Shown piece after piece: positions 1 through 11,341 of a stretch of 64,000 nt of DNA. The position numbers and the translations under genes were made by a program. A model generated the notes under the pieces. That model had not been told where the DNA came from and searched no databases. It saw only the letters and a program-made list of their open reading frames with translations. Where the stretch lies: contig NC_057376.1 of NCBI RefSeq assembly GCF_016906535.1, positions 1,364,001 to 1,428,000 of the forward strand, read 5' to 3'. The DNA comes from Rhizoctonia solani. Lineage: Eukaryota; Basidiomycota; Agaricomycetes; Cantharellales; Ceratobasidiaceae. The first letter of the stretch is position 1. Each line of letters opens with the position of its first letter.

Positions 1-785
1 TATTCCCCTGTAACGCTTGAATTAATTCTTGATTGTCGAAAAGATGTATCTCCCCGACCCGCGACTTGCAATCCATCTTGTGTTTCCACCTCTGGTATAT
101 TTTGTATCCGTAGGGCTTTTTAACTGTAGGGCCTCTCTTCCCAGCCGCTTGGATATGTGTTTCAAGAGACTTGCCGAGAGGCGAATTTATGTTCTTATGT
201 ACACACGCACACCTCTTATCCCCACAACCAACATCTTTGGTTGTTCCTCCTCTTTTTACTCCCCCTTCGGTTCGTTTAAAATTTTATCGGCCTTTTTTTC
301 ATATGATTATACAATGAATCAGCGGAACTCTTTTTTTTTTGCCATTTTGTTTTACCGAGCGAATTCGAAGGCTGCGCTGTTGGAGCTACAGCGATAGATC
401 ATTGCAAAGTTGACATCATATCGGCATATATCTATATTGCGCACCTGGTGGTTGTGATGTCATGCAAAACCACTTGCAGTAAGCTTATTTGGAAGGCCCA
501 GCGTTGAATCGTTTGCTCGATCGGCACTTCGGCGATCGGTGGATGGATGTGGTCTTGTTCAAATGTGGGCGAATTTAGCTCGTGGTAACAAGTTGTATGC
601 GATTTGGTGCTATAGTTACTGAATAGCATCCTTTACGACTGTGTGAGCATGTACGGGTTCAAATATATCGCAGAGATATCGGAATTGCGATCCAAGGCCA
701 TATCAGGAAATATTAACCTCGAGACACGCAAAAAAAAGAACCAAAGCACAAAAACGAGAGTTTATGGTTCCTTCAAAGGCAACCA
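1..785. other. Left-edge region, no supported gene
   Basis: I see no recognisable coding sequence here. It contains T-rich tracts and short open frames on both strands that resemble no family and have no plausible splice connection to the METTL16-like gene at its right. It may hold the 3' flank of a gene lying off the left edge. Confidence 0.4.
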
Positions 786-2604
786 CTACGCCAACGCACC
801 AGCATCCAACTTTTTACTGACATAGCCCCAAAACGACTCGAAAGTACTCCGATCCTTGCCGCGAACCCACCGGACTTTGAGGGTATGGTCATCGACGACG
901 CTAACCTCGCAAACCATCATGATCGGGCTCGCAGCAGCTTGGTTTTGCTTTTCGTCAAGGGTGGGTGCGGTACGTGCCATCCGTCTACGCGCTGCGCGAG
1001 TCCAGGTGATTTCGGATACTAAAACTCGAATTCGGGGTGGGGTTTGTTCTTCTTGACGCTGAAGCCTAGGAACGTCTTCAAGTACTCGAACGAGTAATTC
1101 ATGGGAGATTGGTTGCGAGGTTGTGTGGTGGAGCGTGTTGGGGAGAGGTGCGATCGATTTGAGGGATGAGGATTTAGGTCGGGCGAGTGTCTGTTTGGTT
1201 TGTATGTGGAAGGGCAGCACTGGATATATGCGCGATGATTGGGATTTGACGTACGTCTGGAAGCCGGGTATCCGTAAATGACCATCCGACGACCCATCTT
1301 CGGGTAGTTCCTTGAATAATTTCGGCGATTGCGTAGTTGTCAATCTTGTGAACAGAGTGAGACCGAATCAGTGATGAGCTATACGAATTTGCGCTTACTC
1401 CCTTTTCCTTGATCGATTGGACCAGAGCAGTTACAGAGCTCATTTTACCGAGGAGACTTGTGTACCATCTGGAATAAATGTTGTATTCAATTCGCAGAGG
1501 CTGAATAAACAAACGACCAACTTGCATGTTTCTCTTAAACCCATACTTTCATCGATCATTCGCTGGACAAATGCAACTTCTCCTCCAGGCGTAATCATTT
1601 CAACCAATGCTCCGGTGCAGACCTGGAACCCCGTTAGTCATCTCTCAAATTAGTACCGTGAAACGTACTGCGTGGGGATCATATTCCTTGCTCTCCGCAG
1701 ACCGATTGACCTCTTCCATATCGGAATAGAACGGGGGATTGCACATGCTAATGTGATACCTGCATCCACTATGCCGATCCGAGACAAGTTCTCGGGAAGT
1801 AGGGGAGACAAGACAGGCGCGTCTGGATTTGTGGGGTACAAGTATATACGACCCTTCACGCCGAATTTTGTTCTATATTTACTTGAGCTGCCGCGAGCGA
1901 CCTAGAGTCGATATCTATATAATAACCAGTAGATGGGACGTGTTCAACGCAGAGGTCGTTTGAAGAACTCACCAGCGGCGATAAATTGCCAAGTCCGGTG
2001 TATCGAGCAGGCAAGAAGCGGATATATCGCTGTAGAACCCGTCCCACTAGCAAGGTTCCAAATATATTAATGGTCTCGGGCGTTCGGAATGGGCTTACAC
2101 GTCGAGTCCGATAATAGGTTCGTCCGGAGAGATAGCCTTCACGACCTCAGATATCCATAGTACATAGTTCAATCTGAGGAAATATTTTTAGAGCTGTAAT
2201 TCCTTGAGAAAATGATTCGTGCCGACCTATTTGGGACCTAGGGCGTGGTGTGAATATCCGTTTCAGCCGGACAACATCAAGGTTCCTACAGGTGGACATA
2301 GACGATCTTCGAGCAGGGTTACGTCCAGGCCAAAATCGCGCTTCAAAAGTGCCCGTGTCAAGGTCCTGCCAACCAAGCTCACGCCATTACGCAAGATATA
2401 AGAGGCTCGGACATACCGGTTTGCAGCGTCGTCTTTAAAGTTTAAACTATATCTTCCGCCCGTGTTCTTGAACAAGCTTAGTCACTATAGTCTCAGTATC
2501 AGGCCATTTGAGAGCCATCAAGGCAGCACATACAAGGGTTTGAGTGGTGGGAAAGCCTCAGCAAGTTGACCAAAGTCGATAGTCTCGTAAGGGCCTACGC
2601 TCAT
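786..2604 (-). CDS. METTL16: METTL16-type U6 snRNA m6A methyltransferase
   Basis: Rossmann-fold SAM methyltransferase of the METTL16/DUF890 family; in animals and S. pombe relatives it methylates the ACAGAGA-box adenosine of U6 snRNA. Translation from ATG 2604 begins MSVGPYETIDFGQLAEA. Spliced exons then show the N-terminal family block (YSLNFKDDAANR, LLKRDFGLDV), the SAM-binding segment GLDVGTGSTAIYPLLA, and the catalytic NPPF signature in MCNPPFYSDMEEVNRS near 1700-1735. They are followed by WYTSLLGKMSSV and TTRRWVVGWSF, both diagnostic of this family. The C-terminus ends FESFWGYVSKKLDAGALA. At least six exons. Two reading-frame breaks, near 1857-1862 and 1759-1762, are each repaired by one extra G in a GG run, so I treat them as probable sequence errors. 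It is divergent from the acyltransferase gene, with 151 bp between start codons. Family assignment is firm; exact splice sites are not. Confidence 0.85.
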
Positions 2605-2755
2605 ACCGTGATTGTTTGGTTCAGATGAACAGATTGGGGCATTGGGGCCCAGATAGACGCCCGGCTTCTATACAAACCGGTTCTCCCGCCTCGTGCCAGT
2701 AGATACTTCTCCAGCTGGCACCATCTCGATACCACACTTTCTCCTGTAATTCACA
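2605..2755. promoter_or_regulatory. Divergent promoter of METTL16-like and GPAT genes
   Basis: Only 151 bp separate the two start codons, so both 5' UTRs and core promoters must fit here or overlap the neighbouring coding sequence. I see no obvious TATA box or CACGTG site. Confidence 0.5.
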
Positions 2756-5134
2756 ATGCCGTTTGGAAAGAGTCACGAAATCATACTTGGGATAGCTAGT
2801 CGGGGTGTTTGGGCATACTTTTCGGAAGCAAAGATTATCGGTATGTCGCGATCGTGGCTTTTGAGTTACATATGCAGCATCTTTACGCCAATTCATATCA
2901 GGTAGCGAAAACGTACCTGAGACTGGACCTGTTATTCTGTAGGTTAAATTGGACCGGTATACCACCTTTGGACCAACTAATGGGAATGCAGTGCGTGTAC
3001 ACATCATGCCATGGCAGTAGACGCTGCGGTTTTGTGTGAGTTACAGTTTGTAGTTGGTTATGAGCGAGCCTAGGTTTACGTGTGCATCAAGCTTGGGCCG
3101 TTCCCCATCATCGCCGTGTTCATTATTGGGCCAAATCATCTTTGTTCAAGAACCCAATCGCTAAATTCGTTCTGACCAATTCTGGTGTTCTGCCCGTCGA
3201 TCGAAAGAATAAAGACAACCAAGTCCTCTTCCGAGCCACGTTTGAGGCACTTGCCCAAGGAGAAATTGTTGGAGTGTTTCCAGAGGGTACCAGGTACGTG
3301 TCGTTTTTCTATTCAATGTCACATATTATTGACCCTTGATGAAGCTATACAGAGCCTCAGATTGTTCAAGTCAAAGACGGTGTAGCTTGGTCCGCGTTGG
3401 AATACATGAAATGGAACCGTCTAAAGAAGGAAAAAGGAGAAAAGACACATCCAGATGCGGTGGTGATTCCTGTCGGGATTGTTTACACAGAGAAAAGCAG
3501 ATATCGAAGCGGTGTGATTGTCGAGTGAGTCCGTTTCACCGAATCTATGTATGTCGCTCATCGTCGATATCAGATTCGGCAAACCTATCACTGTGGATCA
3601 ATACGAGGCTCAGTTTCTCTCTGATGAGGAGGGCGCTCCACGAGCTTGCGCCAAAGACCTTACCAAACGAATCAAGTCGCAAATGTTATCATTGACAATA
3701 AATGCGCCTGATTGGTATGTGATGCAGATCATCGAGCCTTTTATAGCCTTACACAAGTTATCGCAGGGACACTTTGTATTCCGCAAAGATGGCTCGCTCA
3801 TTGCTCTGGCCTCGTGCAAGATCACTCAGTCTTGATGATTTTGTGCCAGTATCACAAGTGTAAGGAATTGGGATATTTATAGTTTGCGCTGATGCTTATC
3901 ATAAAGGTCATGATACCCTTAGTCTCATAGATGCATTCTCGGACCCAGATTCATCACCACTATTCGAATCAACAAAGAAGGCTCTTTTGACCTATTATTC
4001 GCTTCTGGAATCATCGAAACTTACTCATGAGGCACTGGCGGACTTACCCCTTCCGAGAACTTTGGACCCATCTGTCGACACCCCTCTTCCTTCCCGACTG
4101 TCTACATTGGCTGTTCTGCTCAAAGATACTATCGCTACTACAATCCGGCTTCCATTCTTTGTTCTTCCGGCATTGATACATATTCCAGCATATATATTGT
4201 GCCGCTTACTTGCACGGATGGTCGAAGAGGAGGAAGAGAGCCAAGCACAGATGAAGGTATGAGACCTCAAACTTGCCTAGGTATACACTCCTTCCTGACA
4301 ATCCAAAAGATATTTGGTGGAATATTTGCTATGGCGATAATGACCTATCCGGTTATTTTCCTGTTCCTATGGGCGTTCCTTTGGCTTACGCCTGTCGGAG
4401 CACTCCTAGCAGCGGGTTTAGTCTGGTTGCTCGCAGTATACCACGTGAGCATCATTGACGACAATTATGAACAGTGAGCGGTACCTGGTATCTGTTCAGA
4501 AACTTGTTTCTCATTTACGTTATGCAGCGCTAAGCAATTCATGGCCGCATGGAGAGTTTTAATTGGGGTTTGGGGTCCCAGGAGTTGGGATCTTTCTCGT
4601 GCAGCAGTTGAACCATGGACCAAGCCGCGTGAACGTCCAGCAAACGAATGGATCATGCCAGCATCCGTAGATACCAACCCCCCTGTAACCAAAGTGAAGC
4701 AGGATGAGGCCGGAGGTGTTCCAAAGGTCGTTCCTCCAAAGCCAACCTCGATCCATCCCAAGGGGAAGAAGCGACCGGCCAGCCGTGGTTTGATCCGTCA
4801 CGTACTCCGCGCCCGACTTCATGCGTCTCGGGCATTGGCTAGCTACCTTGAGGAACTACAACGCTCTGATAGTTTATTGCCTGCGACCCAGCGTATTGCT
4901 CAGCTGGACGTTGGATTGTCTTCCAAGTTGGGCGATGGCGAGGATATTCCTAGGAGACACGCTCACGCTGTAATCAACTATTTGCGAGGCAAGGGTGCAA
5001 AGATTTCCCAGCTTAGTCACGATGATTCAAGTGATTGGGCTGCCCTTAACTCCGATGGAGAGTTTGACACACCTTATGAAGAACGCTCAGAAGATACTCT
5101 CACTTGGGTGCCACCTCAGTCTTCCAGGAACTAA
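2756..5134 (+). CDS. GPT2: Glycerol-3-phosphate O-acyltransferase (SCT1/GPT2 type)
   Basis: ER membrane enzyme that acylates glycerol-3-phosphate (or DHAP) to lysophosphatidic acid, the first step of glycerolipid synthesis. After splicing, the protein starts MPFGKSHEIILGIASRGVWAY. It then carries acyltransferase motif I with the catalytic HX4D in THHAMAVDAAVL (about 2990-3030). Next come RRVHYWAKSSLFKNPIAKF and TNSGVLPVDRKNKDNQ, then the acceptor motif FPEGTSYTEPQIVQVKDG and VVIPVGIVYTEKSRYRSG. A hydrophobic membrane stretch (PVIFLFLWAFLWLTPVGALL) lies at 4350-4420, followed by a basic, Ser/acidic C-terminal tail ending TWVPPQSSRN. The GTSYTEP junction needs an intron ending in AAG near 3345. 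No frame break was needed anywhere. Order and length fit fungal GPATs. Confidence 0.9.
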
Positions 5135-5455
5135 CTACGCGTACTTCTTCCGTACAAAACAATTGGTTCTTGTATACTACCGTGTAATTAATATGTTGCT
5201 GATTATAACTTGTGATTTTGGGTTCCATGAAATTATATTTGGTACGCATATACTGTACATACCCCTCCTTCGCATCAGTAACACGTCATCTTTAAGACTT
5301 GTGGCTAGATAATATTCACTGACAAAGGGCTCTGTTTCTCATGCTTAGTTTTGAGCTGGCCATGGGTTCTCAATAGGTGCACAATGTTATTTCGGTATAA
5401 AACCACCGCTCATCCCAATTGAAAATAGTATTATAGGCAGAGTATACGCAAATGG

Positions 5456-6971
5456 TCAAGGGGGACCCTCGAGCCAAGCCTTTTGTTCTCCGCAGGTCTT
5501 GTTAGTACACCCAGGACACCTGAGACGCATCTGCACGCTTGTCTTGTCCTTGTTCTTCAAGTGCGAAGCAGCAATATCGGCGAGGGCACGGATAAATGTT
5601 GGCGAGTCATTTAGAGATTCGGCCCGTTGGATGTTCATACCAAGCTGTGCCAAGTTCTGAGTGAGTCGAACTAGGTCAATAGTGATTTACCCTGCTCACC
5701 TCTTCGCCTTCCTTCACATATTCATGATCTAACTCGTACAATGTCTCTATATGGTCACTTGTAAAGGCGACTGGCACCAACACGGCATTCTTGCGACCGA
5801 GTCTGGCTAATCCTTGAATAGCTTGTTGTGTTTGTTGGCCCATCCATGCCGATGGTCCGACCTAGTGCCCGAGATTAATACATGTGAAAAAACGAGTTAG
5901 CCATACTCACCTGTGATTGCCATACAAGCCTATAGGGCCAATCGCCCAGTTCGCGCATCACTGCCCCTACTGTCATCGCTACTTCGCTAACATACGGGTC
6001 TCCTCGGTTGACAACACTCATTGGAAGCGAATGAGCCGAAAACAAAATTACCGGTCGGTCCGAGTCGTTTCCTTCCCACTTGGCACCTGGCTCGCCCAAA
6101 CCTGCCTTGAAATTGTTCAACGCAGCACGGACGTTCTCGGTAATTGCTTGGATAAGTCCAGGATGTGTTGCCCATCGGTCGATGACGCTCCATTCGATCT
6201 GGGATGGATACGCGGAATCCGCTGACATGGATCGTCTATAAAGCTCATTCAAACTCGACCCCGTGGTAGAGCAGCTATATTGAGGGTACTGTGTAAAAGC
6301 TACGGCACGCTTGACGCCATCGCGTTGCATTTCGCTCAGAGCGGTTTCGGTCAACGGCTGTGCATACCTGAGCCTTGTGATTGGCTATAACCCCATAGTG
6401 TCGACAAAATTTCACCTACCTAAACATAACATAATTTTTATGAGGTGCGGTTTCTGGAGAGAGCTCATCCAAGAGCTTTACCATCTCTTCTCCTTGGTGC
6501 CGAGTCCATTTCAGGATCGGACTTCCCCCACCTATTGCGGCATACTGCTCCCTGATGCTCGGAGTACGTCTTTTGGCAATCCACGGAGCAAGCCATTTTT
6601 GTGCAGGAAGAGGAATGAGGTCGCCATCATGAAAGAGGCGAGATAGAAATGGATGGACCTCGTCGAGCTGGAATTTATTGCTTGAGTTCAACATCAGAGT
6701 GCATACTAGGTGGACCTCACGTCTACTGGCCCGCCCATATTCATCATTACGATAGCTATCGGTGCGAGTTAGGATTAATCATGTGTACGGGACTCTATCT
6801 CACCTGTGGGTCTGCCTCTGCGTCAGTAGGTTTCCACGCAAATCACGCATAGACTTACCCCGACTTCTCATTTCGTGGTCTATTTACCAGGGACGCCAGT
6901 GACCGGGCGGCAGGCACACATGTTTTAATGCTTTGCTTAGATAGGATATTCCTTGACAGGTTGACCGACAT
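5456..6971 (-). CDS. HEM15: Ferrochelatase, mitochondrial, with [2Fe-2S] ligands
   Basis: Inserts Fe2+ into protoporphyrin IX, the last step of haem synthesis, at the matrix face of the inner mitochondrial membrane. The start at 6971 gives [18 protein letters not shown]..., rich in Arg/Ser/Leu and lacking acidic residues in its first 30 positions, a good mitochondrial presequence. The mature part starts [12 protein letters not shown]. It continues with [19 protein letters not shown] and [16 protein letters not shown] (substrate-binding His), and ends [21 protein letters not shown]. The Cys of QYSCSTTG plus the C-x2-C-x4-C tail match the four [2Fe-2S] ligands of human and S. pombe enzymes, which the S. 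cerevisiae enzyme lacks. Exon 2 is only 14 nt (6804-6817). The gene reads without frame breaks and is divergent from MRP51. Confidence 0.95.
6804..6817 (-). other. HEM15: 14-nt microexon of ferrochelatase
   Basis: Exon 1 (6859-6971) ends in a split Gly codon before a GTAAGT donor. A 41-nt intron ends TACTGACGCAG. The 14-nt exon encodes G-R-P-T, and a 48-nt intron (GTGAGA ... CTAAC ... ATAG) leads to the [10 protein letters not shown] exon. Splicing both introns gives [16 protein letters not shown] with the presequence in frame. Both introns have good donor, branch-like and acceptor sequences. Confidence 0.75.
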
Positions 6972-7454
6972 GTTAGGAGAGAGAGAAGCACGAAGTTTGC
7001 TGGCACGGCGCCGAGGTGATAATGTTATAGTTTTTGTAATAGGATCCTAGATGCCTGTTGGGAGGCTGACGTCACTCTTATGGGCCCAGTATCGACGGTA
7101 TTAGATAATTTTTGCACTTGAAAGAGCTTTTGGGCGTTTAAGTAGAGTTATCCTACCCTACAGCTGATTATGAAGGGTATGCTCGTCCCAGAGTCAAGAT
7201 AAAGAACGATCGGCAAATCATGACAATCATCACGTGATCGATCTAGCCTTTTTACCACTCCCAGCATTCCCTTTGGTGATTGGCCGAATAGATCAGGTGC
7301 GTTGAGGTTGAGCTACCTTGAACCTACTAACCAATTATATGCTTATAGAAATTCTAAATCTTCTAAATCTAGCCTCAAATCAAGGGATTGTGAGCATTTG
7401 AAGTTTTATAATGTTTATCTGCTCGATTGATCCATACTAGCTGCAGGAGGCACC
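6972..7454. promoter_or_regulatory. Divergent promoter of HEM15 and MRP51 with a CACGTG palindrome
   Basis: This 483-bp spacer lies between two outward-facing nuclear genes for mitochondrial proteins. It holds the 10-bp perfect palindrome ATCACGTGAT at 7229-7238, an E-box/Cbf1-type core. No open frame of interest. Confidence 0.5.
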
Positions 7455-8768
7455 ATGTCGGGTGGTGTAGCCCCTTCTACATTCTCCACCCTCCTTCGCC
7501 GCTCAAAGTTTGCCTCTTATGATCCCGTCATCAACCAAGTCTACACCAGTTATGGCGGTTTCGCACACCGTGGTCACTGGGGTACCAAACGCGACCTCCC
7601 TGGGAAAAGAAAACACAAAGTTCAAGACCCACTAGTATCATCATCTGGAGGGCGCGGCAGTGCTCGAAGGAACCCCGTTGCGTTCGTATCTGCGCTCGAC
7701 TCGTCAGAAGGTCAGACCGAATGGTCATCTGCAGAAAAAGATGTGCGCTGGCTACGCCGCCTCGAAGAACTTGGCTTTGGGACTCGATTGAACGATATGA
7801 GCGCCTGGAGTAAACGCGTTGGAAGCTATAGCGGTAGAGCCATTGGAAATGTCGACTCCGAGTTTGGCTCATCTGAATCCGAGACCAGTCAGCAAATGTC
7901 GAACGCGCTACCCAATATCCAGTCGATGTCGGAGAGGCAGTTCAAGTCCTACATAGCCAAGTTACGTAGCCAGCGTGAAGAGTTCCACAAATTTCTTCAA
8001 GAAACCGGGGTGACGAACGAGGAAGGCGAGAACCGACCGCTCCCTATGTATGCATACGCTCAGGTGACATCGAATCATCATACTCGATTCCTAGCGCATA
8101 TGAACCACGAAGCCGCGACACAGCCGACTTCAAACACCCTCACACCGGTACCACACCCCTCGGGTGGGTTGGATTACCTCAATCCCACTCCCCTCATGAG
8201 CCAACTCTTGTTCCCGAACCCTGTCAAGGGCCGCTATGTTCAATCCCCCGACAGGGCCCCCAGAATGGTGTCAACCCAAAAATACGACAGCAATGCTGTC
8301 GTGAGTATTGCCGGGTACAATGCAGTCTTGCAACCTGATGATTCTAGTGCCACTACTCAAGCAGTAAACTGGAACAAGCTCGCCGAGCGAGATTTCTCGC
8401 AACCGCCGGAGCAAGCGTCCAGTGATTATCGAGTCGAAGATCTGGAACTTTACGAAGTCCCTACCGTGGTGGGCAAATCGCGCCAGGGTATCCAAAACCG
8501 AGATCAAAATACGCGTGCGCGATTATTCCAAACGCCGATTCGAGCGTGCCAATCCTCATCGTCCTGGGACTTTCGAATATGTGTCTCACGTCGACACTCG
8601 TATTTTAAACGCAGACCCCATCTCGTTGAAGTCGACAGAAAGGTGGAGTGCACAACCAAAGACGCCTATGCAATCATATCAGGAGAAAAAGGCGATACCT
8701 CCAGGCCTATGATGGAATTGCTAGACCAGCTGCTAGATATTGCACCTCCTGGCAAAGGAAAGCTTTAG
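7455..8768 (+). CDS. MRP51: Mitochondrial small-subunit ribosomal protein MRP51-like
   Basis: Fungal mitoribosome small-subunit protein of the Mrp51 family. The diagnostic N-terminus is LLRRSKFASYDPVINQVYTS followed by GGFAHRGHWGTKRDLPGKRK. Downstream blocks include WLRRLEELGFGTRLNDMSAW and ALPNIQSMSERQFKSYIAKL. The frame set by the start stays open to the TAG at 8766-8768. From about 8490 to 8704, however, the +1 frame reads far more like protein (IKIRVRDYSKRRFERANPHR, then PGTFEYVSHVDTRILNADP). The original frame resumes as MMELLDQLLDIAPPGKGKL. I infer that the biological protein switches frame twice because of indels or an unrecognised intron near 8440-8490. The C-terminal third of a straight translation is probably wrong. 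Confidence 0.8.
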   Translation: MSGGVAPSTFSTLLRRSKFASYDPVINQVYTSYGGFAHRGHWGTKRDLPGKRKHKVQDPLVSSSGGRGSARRNPVAFVSALDSSEGQTEWSSAEKDVRWLRRLEELGFGTRLNDMSAWSKRVGSYSGRAIGNVDSEFGSSESETSQQMSNALPNIQSMSERQFKSYIAKLRSQREEFHKFLQETGVTNEEGENRPLPMYAYAQVTSNHHTRFLAHMNHEAATQPTSNTLTPVPHPSGGLDYLNPTPLMSQLLFPNPVKGRYVQSPDRAPRMVSTQKYDSNAVVSIAGYNAVLQPDDSSATTQAVNWNKLAERDFSQPPEQASSDYRVEDLELYEVPTVVGKSRQGIQNRDQNTRARLFQTPIRACQSSSSWDFRICVSRRHSYFKRRPHLVEVDRKVECTTKDAYAIISGEKGDTSRPMMELLDQLLDIAPPGKGKL

Positions 8769-9324
8769 GTGGTTGATTATAGTAATTTGATTGGATCTTG
8801 CCTTGAATCCTATTCACATCACCCACTTGCGCAAGTAATCATTGTTATGAATATATTCGAACCAGGGATGTTTGGCCCACTTTACATTATACCTGAGGTT
8901 CAAAGGCATGCATATGAACGTGGTTGATGAGGAAAAAGAAATTCAATCGCCCTCCCTTCGAATTCACAAGATTTTCCCTCTTCCAAGAGCCCTTTCGATC
9001 GATCTTACCTATAGTCTGAAGTTCATATATCATATGATCGTTTTATTGTTCGTACATAGTCTTTCGTGTCTCAATAAACTCTCTCACTACTCTTGCATCT
9101 TTCTGCAGTAGCTATTGAATCAATACATCTTCTTACCCAATAAATATGGCTGGATGCGGCGAATTATACCGTACTGTGCCATGGCCTAGCTCCCAGACAT
9201 ACTCTGTTATCCAGTTGCAATGTTTAGTTTCTTACACTCAACGTCACTTCTTATGACCCGGTAAGTTCAAATTCGTAAATATTAACAGCATTCGTTTCCT
9301 GTACAATCGACCAAAAAGTTCAGA
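8769..9324. other. Intergenic, convergent 3' flanks
   Basis: About 550 bp between convergent genes. I see no coding signal, repeat or RNA gene. Confidence 0.5.
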
Positions 9325-11139
9325 TTACTCTCTGAGCTCTTCCAGGCACCCAGAAGACGATATGACAATATTTGGAACTTGATGGACTGTCCTGGATTCT
9401 TGTGCTGACGACAGCTTATTCGATGTTGCCATGTCCAGGCTGACAATCCTATGGAAAGTGGTTGTAGCTTGAATCTTATCCGTTGAGGCTCCATATTCCA
9501 TTCTAAAGAACGATACCGGCTCCCCGGCGCCAAATGGGTCCAGATCAGCGGTCAACGAGGCCACACTTCCAGAGGCAGGTAGGTACATAGTTTCTTCGGG
9601 GCGGTCAAGATTTTCGCTTCCTGGAATTATCATGGTCGGCGACACCCTGTCCTCAGGTGAGAACACGGTCTGTGTAGGGCTCGGGTCTGCCTGTTTCCTT
9701 GGAGGAATCGGAATGCTGAAATAAGATGGAGAACGTATCCGTCGCTCAGGAATAACAAGGTGTGTACGAAAATCTTTAGGCAATGGAGGGATATCATCTC
9801 TTGATCCCGTTTTGATCCCCATCTTATCCTTCTTATTTCTGGACTGAATTGGCTGGCTCACACTCCGTGAACGAGGTTCGACCGGCCGTGCGCACTCACG
9901 TAAGTTTACACTCTTTTGAGCTGACTCGCTGACCGTCCTGTTTCCGCGGCGTGAAACTGAACTAGACAGAGGTTCTCCTCCATCAAAGTCAAACCCTTGC
10001 GAAATCGCCTTCGGAGAGGTTCCAATAGAGAATAATCTAGACTTTAATGTATCACGTGGCTGCAAGCCAGCAGATGACTTTGACCTGCTCTCCATCGTAC
10101 ACATAGGATCAGACTGCAGCCATATAGGAGGGATCGGTGGTGCGGTGTGGGGCATTGACACCTGAGCTACACAAGAGATAAATATACTGCATATTCTGTC
10201 CTGCACCAAAGCTACTTACTAGTTTTTAACGCCCTACCGAGGGACCCAAAAGAAGATCGCCGTTTCTTTTTTATGGAAGAGAGTGATGGTTGATATTCCA
10301 CTTGTTGTATAGGGGAACCCTTTGTCGTAGGGGTAAAACAAGGGCTAAGACGATCAATCCCACCCGAAAGCTTGTGGATATCGGTGTTCGTTTTAGATCC
10401 TCTTATTAATGAAGGTACTACCGGAGGTGCTGGGAACTGATTAAGGATGAACCAAGGAGACGATGAATCAAGTTCAGATATGCCGGTTGAGATTTTGGGC
10501 CTCGTGGAATATCGCATAGCGGAAGGAGATATGTTCTCTTTTCTCGAGCTAACTATATGCGGGTCGAGCTGGAGAGGAGGAGGCCTACGACGTGGACGAG
10601 CAGGAGCGGTCCCAAACCGTGAAGACTTGAGCTTATCCTCAGGAAGGCTACTAGTGAGGTTTACGCCAAAATCAGATAATGGACGCAAGTTAAATGGCTT
10701 CAAGTCAATCAAGTCACTCCTAAGAAGTTATATACATCAGATGATCTGGGTAAATCGGTTGTAGTGCTTACCACCAGGCTTCGGAATCGTCGGGCCTTTC
10801 ACTTGGAAGCGTCGTTGCATGTGAGTCAACTTGGTTTGTTTCATGAGAACTGACACTTTTTATACTTCTAGCTGAGTCTTGACTCAGGTAAGCAAGTAGG
10901 TGCACCGAACTTCGCCCAGAGTCATTTAACCGCTTTTGAAGCGATTGGAAAGAATGCAAAGATGGTAACGATTCTGAAGAACGAAAGATGGTGTCCATAG
11001 TTAAAAGATCGTTGGATTGAGGAGAATAATGTATGTTAGGTAACAACTTGGCTGATAATTGTGCTATATTCCTATTGTAAAGGTGTGCGGGGTGAGAGCT
11101 GGAAGTGACTGGTTTAGGGGTTCGCCCCTTGATGATCAT
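9325..11139 (-). CDS. Ser/Pro-rich protein of unknown function
   Basis: I do not recognise the family. Three exons join cleanly: ATG 11139 through ...PDDSEAWW, a GTAAGC...TTAG intron (about 10713-10767), a second exon starting SDLIDLKPFNLRPLSDFGVN, then a GTAAGT...GTAG intron (about 10164-10214) into TQVSMPHTAPPIPPIWLQSD, ending CLEELRE. The roughly 590-residue product is dominated by Ser, Pro, Arg and Lys, with many short SP/TP motifs and basic clusters (SSIKKKRRSSFGSLGRALK). This suggests a disordered, phosphorylatable protein. No membrane segment or signal peptide is seen. An open stretch further upstream (to 11341) might be an extra 5' exon, so the start is uncertain. No frame breaks. Confidence 0.6.
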
Positions 11140-11341
11140 ATGATCAAGCACTCATGCACAGCCACTGATGTAGGTCAAATAAATGCCGCCTTTCTTGACA
11201 GGTGAATAGGATTCTTCCATAGGAAAACCTACCACATTGGCTCAATTCCCAAGAGAATTCATTTATCGGTATCCATGATAGGTATGGAGGAAGACCCGAC
11301 CGCCAGCTGGACCCCGAGCTTGGAGATGCAAGTGGTGGCAT

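Noticed and set aside
29..397. 122-codon open frame at the left edge
   Set aside because: Its run of Phe, Ser and Tyr comes from T-rich DNA and it resembles no protein.
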